From CAWDAQ01 sp963800325 (lineage in GTDB: Bacteria > Actinomycetota > Actinomycetes > Actinomycetales > Dermatophilaceae): a stretch of DNA of 64,000 bases. Location: assembly GCA_963800325.1 (NCBI GenBank), contig CAWDAQ010000002.1, positions 434,001 through 498,000 on the forward strand. The letters are read 5' to 3'. Under the pieces are notes generated by a model. It was given only the letters and a program-made list of their open reading frames with translations, was not told where the DNA came from and did no database searches. Positions 1 to 8,790 of this stretch are shown piece by piece (within the stretch, counting starts at the first letter, position 1; each line of letters starts with the position of its first letter). The position numbers were made by a program, and so were the translations under genes.

Positions 1-139
1 CCCGGTCCAGGACGTTGGCGACGAGCGAGACCAGGACAGTGAACAGGGCGAACCACCAGTACTCGGATCGCCGCGCCCGGCCGGAGAACGTCGCGAACTT
101 GGTCGTCAGGCACGTGCTGACGGCATCGGTGAACGACAC
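1..139 (-). CDS. DUF805 family membrane protein, N-terminal fragment
   Basis: The first 46 codons of a gene whose 3' end lies beyond the left edge of the window. The translation begins VSFTDAVSTCLTTKFATFSG and continues with GRARRSEYWWFALF, the RxxRxEYWxF signature that opens DUF805 membrane proteins, then a hydrophobic helix. The GTG at 139-137 is preceded by a GAGGGGG ribosome-binding site about eight bases upstream, which fixes the start. DUF805 proteins are small inner-membrane proteins of unknown function. Only the N-terminus can be judged here. Confidence 0.75.
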   Translation of the reverse strand, partial: MSFTDAVSTCLTTKFATFSGRARRSEYWWFALFTVLVSLVANVLDR

Positions 140-242
140 GTCTGAGACCCCCCTCAGGTGACTCCGGGTCCCTCCCGGTGTCCGGGGCGAGCCTACCGGC
201 GGCCGCCGGTGTCCGAGGGCGTTCCGGGCAGGCCGCCCCGCC

Positions 243-1109
243 TCAGGAGACGACGTCCTTGCGCTGGAAGTGGCGGAAGCCGACCGCGAGGAGCACCGCG
301 GCGTACGCGAGCGCGGTGAGGACGCCGCGGAGCATGTCGGCGGTGTCGAGGGGGTCGCCGAGCATCCCGATCCACGCGAGGGTGTACCGGGTCGGCAGCC
401 AGTCGCGCAGCGCGCCGAGGGCGTCGATCTGGTCGAGGATGCTCGAGACGATGACGATGAGCACCGTCCCGCCGACCGCGGCGAGCGGCGCGTCGGTGCG
501 CACCGAGAGCGTGAAGGCGAGCGCCCCGACCATGAGCATGGTCGCGACGAGGTAGGCGACGATCCCGGCGAGCCGGACGAGCGCGTCGCCGGCCGCGATC
601 TCGGAGCCCACAGGTGTCGTGACCGGCCCCCACCCGTAGAAGGCGGCGCCGACGGCGAGCGAGGCGAGCACGAGGGTGAGCAGCGCGGCGATCGAGAGGC
701 CGAGCGCGACGAGCAGCTTGCTGGCGAGCAACCGGGGCCGGGGCACCGGGAGGGCCAGGAGGTAGCGCAGGCTCCCCCAGCTGGCCTCGCTGGCGACGGT
801 GTCCCCGAAGAAGAGCGCGAACACGACGACGAGGAGGAACCCGGTGCTGACGAACAGCACGAACAGGACGAAGTTGAGGGCGCCGTCCGTGGCGACGTCG
901 ATGAGGGTCACGGCGCCGCCGCCGTCGCCCTGGTCGCCGACGGCGAACGCGAGGACGAGCAGCAGCGGGAGCGCGAGGAGGAAGGCGAAGATCCCGATGG
1001 TCCGGCGTCGACGCAGCTGCCGGCGCAGCTCGACCGCCACCCGCAGCGTGCGTCCGGGGTCGTACCCCGGGGCGGCCCCCTCGGCCGCGAGGTCGTCGGT
1101 GCGGCTCAC
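243..1109 (-). CDS. ABC-2 type transporter permease
   Basis: A 288-residue integral membrane protein with about six hydrophobic segments. After a short charged N-terminus (residues 1-35) come helices near 40-57 and 80-102, then the loop FFGDTVASEASWGSLRYLLALP, typical of ABC-2 permeases of the NatB/CcmB-like kind. Further helices lie near 130-155, 180-200, 213-225 and 262-280, ending in FQRKDVVS. Its start overlaps the stop of the upstream ATPase fusion by four bases, so the two are translated together. It is probably the membrane half of an exporter energised by the neighbouring ATPase domain. The substrate is unknown. Confidence 0.85.
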   Translation of the reverse strand: MSRTDDLAAEGAAPGYDPGRTLRVAVELRRQLRRRRTIGIFAFLLALPLLLVLAFAVGDQGDGGGAVTLIDVATDGALNFVLFVLFVSTGFLLVVVFALFFGDTVASEASWGSLRYLLALPVPRPRLLASKLLVALGLSIAALLTLVLASLAVGAAFYGWGPVTTPVGSEIAAGDALVRLAGIVAYLVATMLMVGALAFTLSVRTDAPLAAVGGTVLIVIVSSILDQIDALGALRDWLPTRYTLAWIGMLGDPLDTADMLRGVLTALAYAAVLLAVGFRHFQRKDVVS

Positions 1110-3754
1110 GCGTCACCCTCCCCGCCGATGAGGGCGAGGAACGCGGTCTCCAGCCGGTGGCGCGCGTCCTCCGGGACGGCCGCCGAGACCTCCTCGACGG
1201 TGCCCGAGGCGACGACGAGGCCCCGGTCCATGACGGCGACGTGGGTGCAGGTCTGCTCGACCTCGGCGAGCTGGTGGCTGGAGACGAGGACCGACCGGCC
1301 GTCGACGGCGTAGCGGCGCAGGACCTCGCGCATCTCGGCGATCTGGGGCGGGTCGAGGCCGTTGGTGGGCTCGTCGAGGACGAGGAGCTCGGGGGTGCCG
1401 AGCATCGCCTGGGCGATGGCCAGGCGCTGGCGCATGCCCTGGCTGTAGGTGCGCACGGGGCGGTCGATCGCGTCGCCCAGGCCGGCGATCCGGAGGACCT
1501 CGTCGAGGCCGGCGTCGGCCTCGGGCCGGCCGGTGCTCGCCCAGAACAGGGTGAGGTTCGCCCGCCCGCTCAGGTGGGGCAGGAACCCGACGCCCTCGAC
1601 GAAGCACCCCATCCGGCTGAGCACGGGAGCCCCGGGGGTGACGGGGTGACCGAACACCCGGATGCTGCCGCGGCTGGGGCGGATGAGTCCCATGAGCATC
1701 CGCAGGGTCGTGGTCTTGCCCGCACCGTTCGGACCGAGCAGCCCGAGGACCTGTTCGCGTTCGAGGGTGAGGTCGGCCGAGCGGACCGCGACGAAGCCGT
1801 CGTCGTACTCCTTGCCGACACCCTCGACGAGCACCGGGGTGTCGGCCAGCGCCGGGTCGGTGCCGGCGGCGGTGCGGCGCGGCCCGACGCGGCGGGCGAC
1901 GACGAGCGCGAGGAGGCCGAGGGCGAGGGCGGCGAGCAGGCCCGCGGTCAGCCACACCCACGCCGAGGTGTCGGACCCGGCGGCCCGGGCGGGTACCGCC
2001 GGAACGGTGACACCACGGCCGGCGAGCCCGATCCGGACGACCTGCTCGGTCGTCGGCGTGGCGTAGGCGCGGTCGGTGGTCGCGAGCGTGACCACGAGCC
2101 GGTGGCCCGCCTCGAACCGGTGCGCGAGGGCGGGGAGGACGACCGGGACGTCCCGCGTCCCGGCTCCGGCAGGCACGCGGACCGGGACGACCTGGGACTG
2201 GGGCAGCTGGGGCCTCCCGTCCGGCGGGGCGTCGTAGACCTTCGCGAACAGCACGGTGCCGGCCGGGGCGCCCGAGACGCGGACCCGGACGGTGGGGCTG
2301 CCGACGACGTCGACCGGGCGGGCCAGGGGCTCGGAGGCGAAGGAGGCTGCCTGGCCGGGTGGGTCGAACGCGAGCGCCGACGCCAGCGCCCCGATCCCGG
2401 GCAGCCCGGTCAGCGACGCGGGCACGCCGCCGGCGGGCCGGACGACGGCCTGCTCGCTGCCGTGGAGCGCCACGACGCGCGAGCCCACAGCGGCGCCGAG
2501 CGGGTAGGCGGGCGCGGTCTGGGTGCGGGTCTCCGCCCCGGACGGGGGCCGGGCGGAGGTGGTCGCGAGGCCGGTCTCGAGGTCGAAGCCGAAGTCGGTC
2601 CCGGGGGCGGGGCCGGCGCCGCGCAGGTAGTGGTCGAACCATGCGGCGACGTCGTCGCGCAGCCGCGCGGTCGCGCCGTCACCGGTCGCGACGCCGCCGG
2701 CGTCGTGACCGCCGGCGGTCCAGCGCACCGCGACCGGCGTGCCGTTCCCCCGGACCTGGTCGGCCGTGACGTCGGCCTCGGAGAGCGGGAACAGGGTGTC
2801 GGCCTCACCCTGGACGAGCAGGGTCGGGGCGGTGACCTCCCCGGCGACGCTCCAGGGGCTCGAGGCGTCGAGCAGCCGCCGTCCGGAGGCGTCGAGCCGG
2901 CCGCTCTCGGCGGCCCGGGTGTAGACCCGGCACACGCCGGCGGTGAACCGGCCGCACTCCAGGTCCCCGGCGGTGTCGGCGCCCGCGCCCGGCCGCTCCC
3001 GGGTCGCGGCGGGACCGGCGGCCGACCCGGGCGTCGGGAGGAGGCCGCTGGCCCCGGACGCGGAGGCCCCGGGGCTCCGGCCGACCCCGAAGAAGATGCC
3101 CGCCCACTCGCGCTTGAACACGCCACCTCCGGCGCCGGCCGCCGGGGCGGCCGGCCCGCCCGCGCGGGGACGTCCGGCGCCGTCGGGGAAGAAGACCCGC
3201 GAGAGGCGGTTCCAGGTGATCTCGGGGACCACCGCGTCGACCCGGTGGTCGGTGCCGGCGAGCATGAGCGCGAGGGCACCGCCGTACGAGGCCCCAGTGA
3301 CCCCGACGCGGGGGTCACCCGGCGCGTCGTGGACGACGTCGTCGCGCCGGGCGAGGAGGCCGACGAGGTTGCGCGCGTCGGCGACCTCCCCGTCGCGGGC
3401 GTCGATGCCGATCCGCCCCGTGCTGCGGCCGAACCCGCGGGCGCTCCAGGTGAGGACGACGTAGCCGCGGTCGGCGAGGTCGGCCGCCTCCGGGGCCACG
3501 GACCGCTTCGAGCCGCCGAAGCCGTGCGCGAGGAGGATCGCGGGTGCCGGCGAGGCCGAGGAGACCCCGTCCGGCAGGTACAGCCGGGTGTCGATCGCGA
3601 CGGTCCCCGTCGGCGTGCGGCTCTGCACGACCGCGTCCTGGGTCCGGTAGTGGGTCGTGTGGGTCGCGACGACCCGCCAGGCGAGCAGCCCGGCGACGAC
3701 CGCGGCGAGGAGCACGCCCGCGACGACACGGCGACGCCGGGACGGTCGGGCCAT
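1106..3754 (-). CDS. Fusion: membrane-anchored CocE/X-Pro-peptidase-like hydrolase + ABC ATPase
   Basis: 882 residues with three parts. A basic N-terminus and transmembrane anchor (about 1-30) precede an alpha/beta hydrolase of the CocE/NonD (X-Pro dipeptidyl-peptidase) type, with oxyanion motif AHGFGG and nucleophile elbow GASYGG (Ser156), plus a beta-sandwich C-terminal region to about 590. A second transmembrane helix near 610-635 then leads to a complete ABC ATPase with Walker A GPNGAGKTT, signature YSQGMRQR and Walker B LLVLDEPT. The layout predicts an outside hydrolase and an inside ATPase on one chain, serving the permease encoded just downstream. ATG at 3754 is chosen because GGAGC precedes it and the signal anchor follows directly; an in-frame start exists at 3805. 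The hydrolase substrate cannot be read from sequence. Confidence 0.85.
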   Translation of the reverse strand: MARPSRRRRVVAGVLLAAVVAGLLAWRVVATHTTHYRTQDAVVQSRTPTGTVAIDTRLYLPDGVSSASPAPAILLAHGFGGSKRSVAPEAADLADRGYVVLTWSARGFGRSTGRIGIDARDGEVADARNLVGLLARRDDVVHDAPGDPRVGVTGASYGGALALMLAGTDHRVDAVVPEITWNRLSRVFFPDGAGRPRAGGPAAPAAGAGGGVFKREWAGIFFGVGRSPGASASGASGLLPTPGSAAGPAATRERPGAGADTAGDLECGRFTAGVCRVYTRAAESGRLDASGRRLLDASSPWSVAGEVTAPTLLVQGEADTLFPLSEADVTADQVRGNGTPVAVRWTAGGHDAGGVATGDGATARLRDDVAAWFDHYLRGAGPAPGTDFGFDLETGLATTSARPPSGAETRTQTAPAYPLGAAVGSRVVALHGSEQAVVRPAGGVPASLTGLPGIGALASALAFDPPGQAASFASEPLARPVDVVGSPTVRVRVSGAPAGTVLFAKVYDAPPDGRPQLPQSQVVPVRVPAGAGTRDVPVVLPALAHRFEAGHRLVVTLATTDRAYATPTTEQVVRIGLAGRGVTVPAVPARAAGSDTSAWVWLTAGLLAALALGLLALVVARRVGPRRTAAGTDPALADTPVLVEGVGKEYDDGFVAVRSADLTLEREQVLGLLGPNGAGKTTTLRMLMGLIRPSRGSIRVFGHPVTPGAPVLSRMGCFVEGVGFLPHLSGRANLTLFWASTGRPEADAGLDEVLRIAGLGDAIDRPVRTYSQGMRQRLAIAQAMLGTPELLVLDEPTNGLDPPQIAEMREVLRRYAVDGRSVLVSSHQLAEVEQTCTHVAVMDRGLVVASGTVEEVSAAVPEDARHRLETAFLALIGGEGDA

Positions 3755-3847
3755 GTCCGCTCCAGGGGTCGGGCGCCGACGGGCGCGGGACGGGGGCGTC
3801 AGCATCGCACCGGGACCTGAGACCGCGCTTGGGACGGCCGGGGGCCG

Positions 3848-4798
3848 TCACTCACAGGCGGTGCCGTCACCGTCACCGTCGAGGCCGGGCCGGTACCCGG
3901 GCTCGCCGCGTCGGAGCGGTGCGGCGCCCGCGGCCCGGGCGGCGGTGCAGTTGTCGTAGGTCACCGCGTCGCCGCCGGAGGTCACCGGTCCCGACGACGA
4001 CGCCGTGGAGGACAGGGTGGACGACCTCGGGGACGGGGCCGCCGCCGGGCGGGGCGGCTGCGGGGACGTGGGGAGCGACTGGCCCGGGCAGCCCCGCAGC
4101 ACCCGCGTGATCGCCGCCTTCTCCGCCGGGGTGAGCCAGAGGTGGTAGCGCCGCTTGACCGCGGTCTGGCGGGCGACGTAGGCGCACCGGAAGGAACGGT
4201 CCGGTGGGAGCCACGTGGCGGCGTCGCCCGCTCCCTTGGCCTCGTTGACCGGCCCGTCGACGGCGAGCAGGTTGAGCGGGTCGTTGGCGAACTGCACCCG
4301 CTCGGTGGCCGGCCACCGCCACGCGCCGGTCACCCAGGCGTTGGCGAGGGCGACGACGTGGTCGACCTGGACCCGGGCCGAGGTCGACCGGCCCCGCACG
4401 AAGCGGATCGTGGCGCCGGTGTAGGGGCCGGTGAGCATGCCGGAGGTGACGACGCAGTCGTCGTCCCGGGCCAAGCCGAGGACGGTGAGGTCCCGGCGCA
4501 GGACGTCGTCGCGGGTGTCGCAGCCGTTGCCGTCGACGTCCGCCCAGGCCGGTCCGAACGCCTCCCGGGAGTAGCCGGTCATCGGTGCGCGTCCCTTGAC
4601 CGGGAGCGCAGCGAGTGCCCGGGCAGCCCGGCCGGCGGACCCGGGGCGGGGGGCGGACGAGGTGGAGGACGGGGACTCGGAGGACGGGGTCGATGCCGTG
4701 CTCCCCCGCGTGCCGTCCCCGGGGGCGTCGCCGCCTCCACCGCTCGCGGCGCACGCCGCGAGGACGGACGCACACAGCAGCGCGACCACCGCGCGCAT
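3848..4798 (-). CDS. Secreted lipoprotein with DUF1524 (HNH-like nuclease) and excalibur domains
   Basis: 316 residues. The N-terminus MRAVVALLCASVLAAC is a lipoprotein signal with a lipobox ending at Cys16. A Ser/Thr/Pro-rich linker leads to a domain with GNGCDTRDDVL, VQVDHVVALANAW and FANDPLNLLAV, which matches the DUF1524/GmrSD C-terminal HNH-like nuclease family (His in the VDHVV motif). The last 40 residues (TYDNCTAARAAG ... DGDGDGTACE) form an excalibur calcium-binding domain. It is therefore probably a surface-tethered nuclease. Neither possible start (4798 or GTG 4867) has a clear ribosome-binding site; 4798 is chosen because it places the signal peptide at the N-terminus. Confidence 0.8.
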   Translation of the reverse strand: MRAVVALLCASVLAACAASGGGGDAPGDGTRGSTASTPSSESPSSTSSAPRPGSAGRAARALAALPVKGRAPMTGYSREAFGPAWADVDGNGCDTRDDVLRRDLTVLGLARDDDCVVTSGMLTGPYTGATIRFVRGRSTSARVQVDHVVALANAWVTGAWRWPATERVQFANDPLNLLAVDGPVNEAKGAGDAATWLPPDRSFRCAYVARQTAVKRRYHLWLTPAEKAAITRVLRGCPGQSLPTSPQPPRPAAAPSPRSSTLSSTASSSGPVTSGGDAVTYDNCTAARAAGAAPLRRGEPGYRPGLDGDGDGTACE

Positions 4799-4878
4799 CG
4801 TGGTGGCGGGGAGGGCGCCGGGGGTGCTGCCGGGAGCGCGCACCGGGGCGGCACGGTCGGCCCGCACGCCGGGGGTGC

Positions 4879-5232
4879 TCAGCCGGCCCGGCGGTCGGGA
4901 GCCTCGCCCCGGCCGGTGGCGTCCTGCAGCCGGTCGATGTGCTCGGACGCCTGCGCCTTCGTCAGGTCCGCCGGGAGGGTCTCGCCGGCCTCCCGGGCGA
5001 GGGTGTCGAGGTAGCTGCGCTGCGCGCCCGTCATCGGCTCCTCGCCGGTGGCCCAGGCGGCGGGGTCCTTCTCCGTGGAGTTGCCGGCGCCCGCTCCGAT
5101 GACGTCCTGCCCGGTGGTGTCCTGCCCGGTGGTGTCCTGCCCGGTGGTGTCCTGCCCGGTGGTTTCCTGCTCGCCGGGGAGGCCCTCCGGACCCGCGCCG
5201 GACGCGTTCGAATGTGTGTACGAATCAGCCAT
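4879..5232 (-). CDS. DUF3072 domain-containing protein
   Basis: 117 residues. The C-terminal half (KDPAAWATGEEPMTGAQRSYL, LAREAGETLP and LTKAQASEHIDRLQ) is the complete DUF3072 domain, a short actinobacterial domain of unknown function. The N-terminal half is low complexity and contains four tandem DTTGQ-type pentapeptides encoded by a 15-bp repeat. Start ATG at 5232; an upstream in-frame extension lacks family similarity. It is divergent from pspA, with about 105 bp between them that must hold both promoters. The function is unknown. Confidence 0.8.
   Translation of the reverse strand: MADSYTHSNASGAGPEGLPGEQETTGQDTTGQDTTGQDTTGQDVIGAGAGNSTEKDPAAWATGEEPMTGAQRSYLDTLAREAGETLPADLTKAQASEHIDRLQDATGRGEAPDRRAG
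5107..5169. repeat. Tandem 15-bp coding repeat (4 copies)
   Basis: Four consecutive copies of TGCCCGGTGGTGTCC, the last with one T substitution, inside the DUF3072 gene. They encode repeated DTTGQ on the minus strand. The length is a multiple of three, so copy-number change keeps the frame and only alters linker length. Confidence 0.9.
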
Positions 5233-5337
5233 GCGGGCACCGTACCCGACGGGGGTGACGAGCATCTCGAGCCACCCCCTCCCGGTGACGCGTCCCGCGA
5301 GGGATGATGAGGGCAGGGGACGCACCGAGGAGATCGC

Positions 5338-6153
5338 ATGAGCCTGAGCAAGCGCCTGTCGCTCATCTTCCGTTCGAAGGCCTCGCGCCTGCTGGACCGC
5401 GCGGAGGACCCGCGCGAGACGTTGGACTACTCCTACCAACGGCAGGTCGAGATGCTGCAGCAGGTCCGGCGGTCGCTCGCCGACGTGGCGACGAGCCGCA
5501 AGCGGGTCGAGCTGCAGCGCCAGCAGCTCGAGGCCCGGGTGGGCAAGCTCGAGCAGCAGGCCGCCACCGCGGTCGGGGCCGGTCGTGAGGACCTCGCCCG
5601 GCAGGCGCTGACCCGGCGCTCGGCGGCACAGCAGGAGATCGCCGGCCTCGGCGAGCAGGAGGCCTCGCTGCAGGCCCAGGAGGACAAGCTGACCGCGGCC
5701 CTCCAGCGGCTCGAGATCAAGGTCGAGGCGTTCCGGACCCGGAAGGAGACGATCAAGGCCACGTACACCGCAGCCGAGGCACAGACCCGGGTCGGCGAGG
5801 CGGTCTCCGGGATCAGCGAGGAGATGAGCGACGTCGGCCTCGCGATGCAGCGGGCCGAGGACAAGACGGCCCAGATGGAGGCCCGGGCGGGTGCCATCGA
5901 CGAGCTGCTCGCGTCCGGGGCGCTCGAGGACGCGACCCGCTCCTCGGGTGACGACATCCAGGTCGAGCTCGACCGGCTCTCCTCGAGCGCCGACGTCGAG
6001 GCCGACCTCGCCCGGCTGCGCCAGGGCCTGCCCGCGGGCGGGGGCGCCGCGGCGATCGGGGCCGGTCCGCCCGTCCCCGGGGGCACCGGGGCCGGGGACG
6101 GCAGCGGGAGTGCCGGCGGAGACGGCACCGACGAGCGAGGGGGACCACGGTGA
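5338..6153 (+). CDS. pspA: PspA/IM30 family phage-shock protein
   Basis: 271 residues, nearly all long amphipathic coiled coil (about 20-215), starting MSLSKRLSLIFRSKASRLLDRAEDPRETLDYSY in pieces typical of actinobacterial PspA, including the DPRETLDY motif. Residues 220-271 are a Gly/Ala-rich tail. PspA proteins bind stressed membranes as ESCRT-III-like assemblies. GAGGAG lies seven bases before the ATG. It heads a four-gene operon (pspA, pspAA, htpX-like, pspAB) with overlaps or spacings of a few bases, the gene order known for actinobacterial envelope-stress modules. Confidence 0.93.
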   Translation: MSLSKRLSLIFRSKASRLLDRAEDPRETLDYSYQRQVEMLQQVRRSLADVATSRKRVELQRQQLEARVGKLEQQAATAVGAGREDLARQALTRRSAAQQEIAGLGEQEASLQAQEDKLTAALQRLEIKVEAFRTRKETIKATYTAAEAQTRVGEAVSGISEEMSDVGLAMQRAEDKTAQMEARAGAIDELLASGALEDATRSSGDDIQVELDRLSSSADVEADLARLRQGLPAGGGAAAIGAGPPVPGGTGAGDGSGSAGGDGTDERGGPR

Positions 6154-6428
6154 TCGTGCGGATCATGGGCGAGGGCCAGCTCGAGGTCGACGCCGGACAC
6201 CTCGACGAGCTCAACCGCCTCGACGACGACGTCGCCTCGGCCGTGGACGCCGGGGACGAGCCGGCCTTCACCGTCGCGCTGTCACGGCTGCTCGACCGGG
6301 TGCGCGCCACGGGCACGCCGCTGCCGGACGAGGCGCTGCAGGCCTCGGACCTCGTCCTGCCCGGCCCGGACAGCAGCCTCGCCGAGGTGTCTGCGCTCCT
6401 CGGCGACGAGGGCCTCATCCCGGGGTGA
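6150..6428 (+). CDS. pspAA: PspA-associated protein PspAA
   Basis: 92 residues starting from GTG that overlaps the pspA stop by four bases (GTGA). The sequence MIVRIMGEGQLEVDAGHLDELNRLDDD, the central LLDRVRATGTPLPDEAL and the C-terminal aspartate/leucine-rich part match the PspAA family, a small cytoplasmic partner found directly after pspA in actinobacteria. Its biochemical role is not established; position and translational coupling argue that it works with PspA in membrane-stress response. Confidence 0.88.
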   Translation: MIVRIMGEGQLEVDAGHLDELNRLDDDVASAVDAGDEPAFTVALSRLLDRVRATGTPLPDEALQASDLVLPGPDSSLAEVSALLGDEGLIPG

Positions 6429-6438
6429 GGGAGCGACG

Positions 6439-7344
6439 GTGCGGAGCAGGTTCATCCCGGACCGCGGCCTGACCCGGCGGATGGTGACGACGATGTTCGT
6501 CCTCGGGCTGCTCTACGTCGTCTTCGGCGCGGTGCTCGTCGCGCTCATGCGCAGCGCCGTCCTCGCGGTCGTCATCGTCGCCGCCCTGCTGTTCGCCCAG
6601 TACTGGTTCTCGGACCGGATCGCGCTGCGCGCCCTCGGCGGCCGGGTGGTCACCCCTGCCGAGGCCCCCGAGCTGCACGCGGTCATCGACCGGCTGTGCG
6701 CGCTCGCCGGGATGCCCAAGCCCGAGGTCGCCGTGGCGGACCTCGACGTGCCGAACGCGTTCGCGACCGGCCGCAGTCCCGACCGCGCCGTCGTCTGCGC
6801 CACCACCGGCCTGCTCCGCCGGCTCGACCGGGAGGAGCTGGAGGGGGTCCTCGCGCACGAGCTCTCCCACGTCGCCCACCGGGACGTCGCGGTCATGACG
6901 ATCGCGTCCTTCCTCGGGGTGCTCGCCGGGTTCATCACCCGGTTCGGGATGTGGTCCGGGATGGGACGCGGCCGGGGCCGGGGTTCGGACAACACGGCGC
7001 TCGTCGTCGTGACCGTCGTCCTCGTCTCCGTCGTCGTGTACGCCCTCTCCTTCCTGCTGACCCGGGCCCTGTCGCGCTACCGCGAGCTCTCCGCGGACCG
7101 GGCGGGGGCCCTGCTCACCGGCCACCCGTCGGCGCTCGCCGCCGCGCTGACCAAGGTCACGGGTGAGATCTCCCGGATGCCGACCAAGGACCTGCGCGAG
7201 GCGGAGGCGTTCAACTCCTTCTTCTTCGCGCCGGCGATCTCGTCCGGCTTCAGCCTCACCACCCTCTTCGCCACCCACCCGCCCCTCCAGCGGCGCCTCG
7301 ACCAGCTCGGGGACATCGCCCGCCAGCTCGGCCAGGAGGCGTAG
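6439..7344 (+). CDS. htpX: HtpX-like M48 membrane zinc metalloprotease
   Basis: 301 residues from GTG. Two hydrophobic segments (about 16-55) precede the catalytic region. The zinc-binding helix HELSH lies at 140-144 and the third ligand at Glu216 in RELSADRAGA, both intact. Two more membrane segments lie between (about 155-170 and 187-208). HtpX proteases degrade damaged membrane proteins at the cytoplasmic face. Its place inside the psp operon fits the known association of HtpX-like peptidases with PspA modules in actinobacteria. Confidence 0.92.
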   Translation: MRSRFIPDRGLTRRMVTTMFVLGLLYVVFGAVLVALMRSAVLAVVIVAALLFAQYWFSDRIALRALGGRVVTPAEAPELHAVIDRLCALAGMPKPEVAVADLDVPNAFATGRSPDRAVVCATTGLLRRLDREELEGVLAHELSHVAHRDVAVMTIASFLGVLAGFITRFGMWSGMGRGRGRGSDNTALVVVTVVLVSVVVYALSFLLTRALSRYRELSADRAGALLTGHPSALAAALTKVTGEISRMPTKDLREAEAFNSFFFAPAISSGFSLTTLFATHPPLQRRLDQLGDIARQLGQEA

Positions 7345-7346
7345 CG

Positions 7347-7910
7347 GTGGGCCTCCTCGACGCGATCCTCGGCCGGAGCAGGCAGCCACCGCCGGACCTC
7401 GACCGCCTCTTCGCGGTGCCCGCCGCGGCCGTCACCCTCCAGAGCGTCACCGGGCTGCGGCCGACCGGCACCGGCTCGGTGTGCTTCCGGGCGGCCGAGG
7501 GCGCCGGCTTCGCGGCACTGGAGCGCGAGATCGACCGGCTGCTCACCCTCGACGGGGGCCGCTACCGCACCGAGCGCGACGACTACGGCTACACGTGGCT
7601 CGTCCGCACCACCGACCCCACCGCGCTCGCGGACCTCGTCACCGACCTCCACGGCGTCAACACGAGCCTCGCCGACGCCGGTTTCGGGTCGGCGCTGCTG
7701 TGCACCGTCATCGGCTTCGCCGACGCCGACCGCCGCGTCGGGCTGGTCTACCTCTACAAGCGGGGCACCTGGTACCCGTTCGCGCCCCGGGGCGAGCGGG
7801 ACCGGGACTCCGCGCTCGAGCTGCAGGTCCGCTCCGCCCTCGGCTCCGACCTGCCCGTCGAGCCGGACCTCGAGCGCTGGTTCCCGGTCTACGGCACCCC
7901 CGGCCTGTGA
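7347..7910 (+). CDS. pspAB: PspA-associated protein PspAB
   Basis: 187 residues, GTG start two bases after the htpX stop. MGLLDAILGRSRQPPPDLDRLFAVPAAAVTL at the N-terminus and the internal FADADRRVGLVYLYKRGTWYPFAP are characteristic of the PspAB family. It is a soluble protein without signal peptide. The function is unknown, but it is the regular last member of the actinobacterial psp operon. No clear terminator follows within the next 140 bases. Confidence 0.88.
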   Translation: MGLLDAILGRSRQPPPDLDRLFAVPAAAVTLQSVTGLRPTGTGSVCFRAAEGAGFAALEREIDRLLTLDGGRYRTERDDYGYTWLVRTTDPTALADLVTDLHGVNTSLADAGFGSALLCTVIGFADADRRVGLVYLYKRGTWYPFAPRGERDRDSALELQVRSALGSDLPVEPDLERWFPVYGTPGL

Positions 7911-8049
7911 GCCGGCGCGTCGGACCCGCCGGACGCGCCGGACGAGGGACACGTCTGGTGCGACGGACATCCGACCCCACAGCGGACACACAGCCTTCCG
8001 TGCCAGCCTCCTCCGACGTGAGCACCGGGTCGAGTGTGGCGGGAGCGCG

Positions 8050-8790
8050 GTGGTGACCCCGTGGTCGGACGCCGGGCGACGACGGGAGGCCCTGCGCACG
8101 GCCGGGACGGAGGCCCTCGACGCGGCCCTGGCCCGGACCCACCGGGACGACCCGGTCCTCCCCCGCTCCGGCGGCCCCGCCGGCAACGCCGACCTGACCG
8201 CGTGGACCGGAATGGTCCTGCTCGTGCTGTTCCTCGCGGAGCTCGTCACGCTCGTCGACGTGCGGGGGCTCATCGGCTGGCACCTGGCCATCGGGGTCGT
8301 GCTCGGGCCGCCGGCGCTGCTGAAGACGGCGACCACGGGCTGGCGGATCCTGCGGTACTACTCCGGGCACGGGCCGTACCACCGCGCGGGGCCGCCCCCG
8401 CTGGTCCTGCGCGCCCTCGGACCCCTGGTCGTCGCCGCAACCCTGGGCCTGATCGGCACCGGGCTCGTGCTCGTCCTGCTCGGCGAGGAGACGAGCCACC
8501 GGACGCTCGTCTCCCTGCTGGGACAACGTGCCGACGCGGTGACGCTCCACCAGGCGTTCTTCGCCGTCTGGGCCGTCGTGACCGGCGTCCACGTCCTCGG
8601 CAGGCTGCTCCCGGCGTGGACGGCGGTCCGGCGCGCCCCGGTCCCGACCCCGGGCCGGCTCCTGCGGGTGGGGGTGCTCGCGACCACGCTCGTCCTCTCG
8701 GCGGGAGCGGCGGGCTGGGTGCTCGGCCACGACGGCGGCTGGAGCCACCAGGACCGCCCGGGCACGTTCGCCCACCACGACGAGCACTGA
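8050..8790 (+). CDS. Polytopic membrane protein, possibly cytochrome-b-like
   Basis: 246 residues with four to five membrane helices (about 52-72, 78-95, 118-145, 165-185 and 205-225) and a charged N-terminal tail. Histidines sit inside or at the ends of helices (GWHLAIG, TLHQAFFAVW, TGVHVLGRLL), an arrangement resembling small diheme cytochrome b/DUF4405-like proteins; heme binding is inference only. It begins with two consecutive GTG codons (8050, 8053) behind GGGAG. The stop codon lies in the first copy of the 16-bp tandem repeat. It has no strong operon partner. Confidence 0.65.
   Translation: MVTPWSDAGRRREALRTAGTEALDAALARTHRDDPVLPRSGGPAGNADLTAWTGMVLLVLFLAELVTLVDVRGLIGWHLAIGVVLGPPALLKTATTGWRILRYYSGHGPYHRAGPPPLVLRALGPLVVAATLGLIGTGLVLVLLGEETSHRTLVSLLGQRADAVTLHQAFFAVWAVVTGVHVLGRLLPAWTAVRRAPVPTPGRLLRVGVLATTLVLSAGAAGWVLGHDGGWSHQDRPGTFAHHDEH

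Noticed and set aside
1157..3820. Very long plus-strand reading frame opposite the hydrolase-ATPase gene
   Set aside because: It is composed of Arg/Gly/Glu/Asp-rich sequence without domains, an antisense shadow produced by high GC and codon bias.
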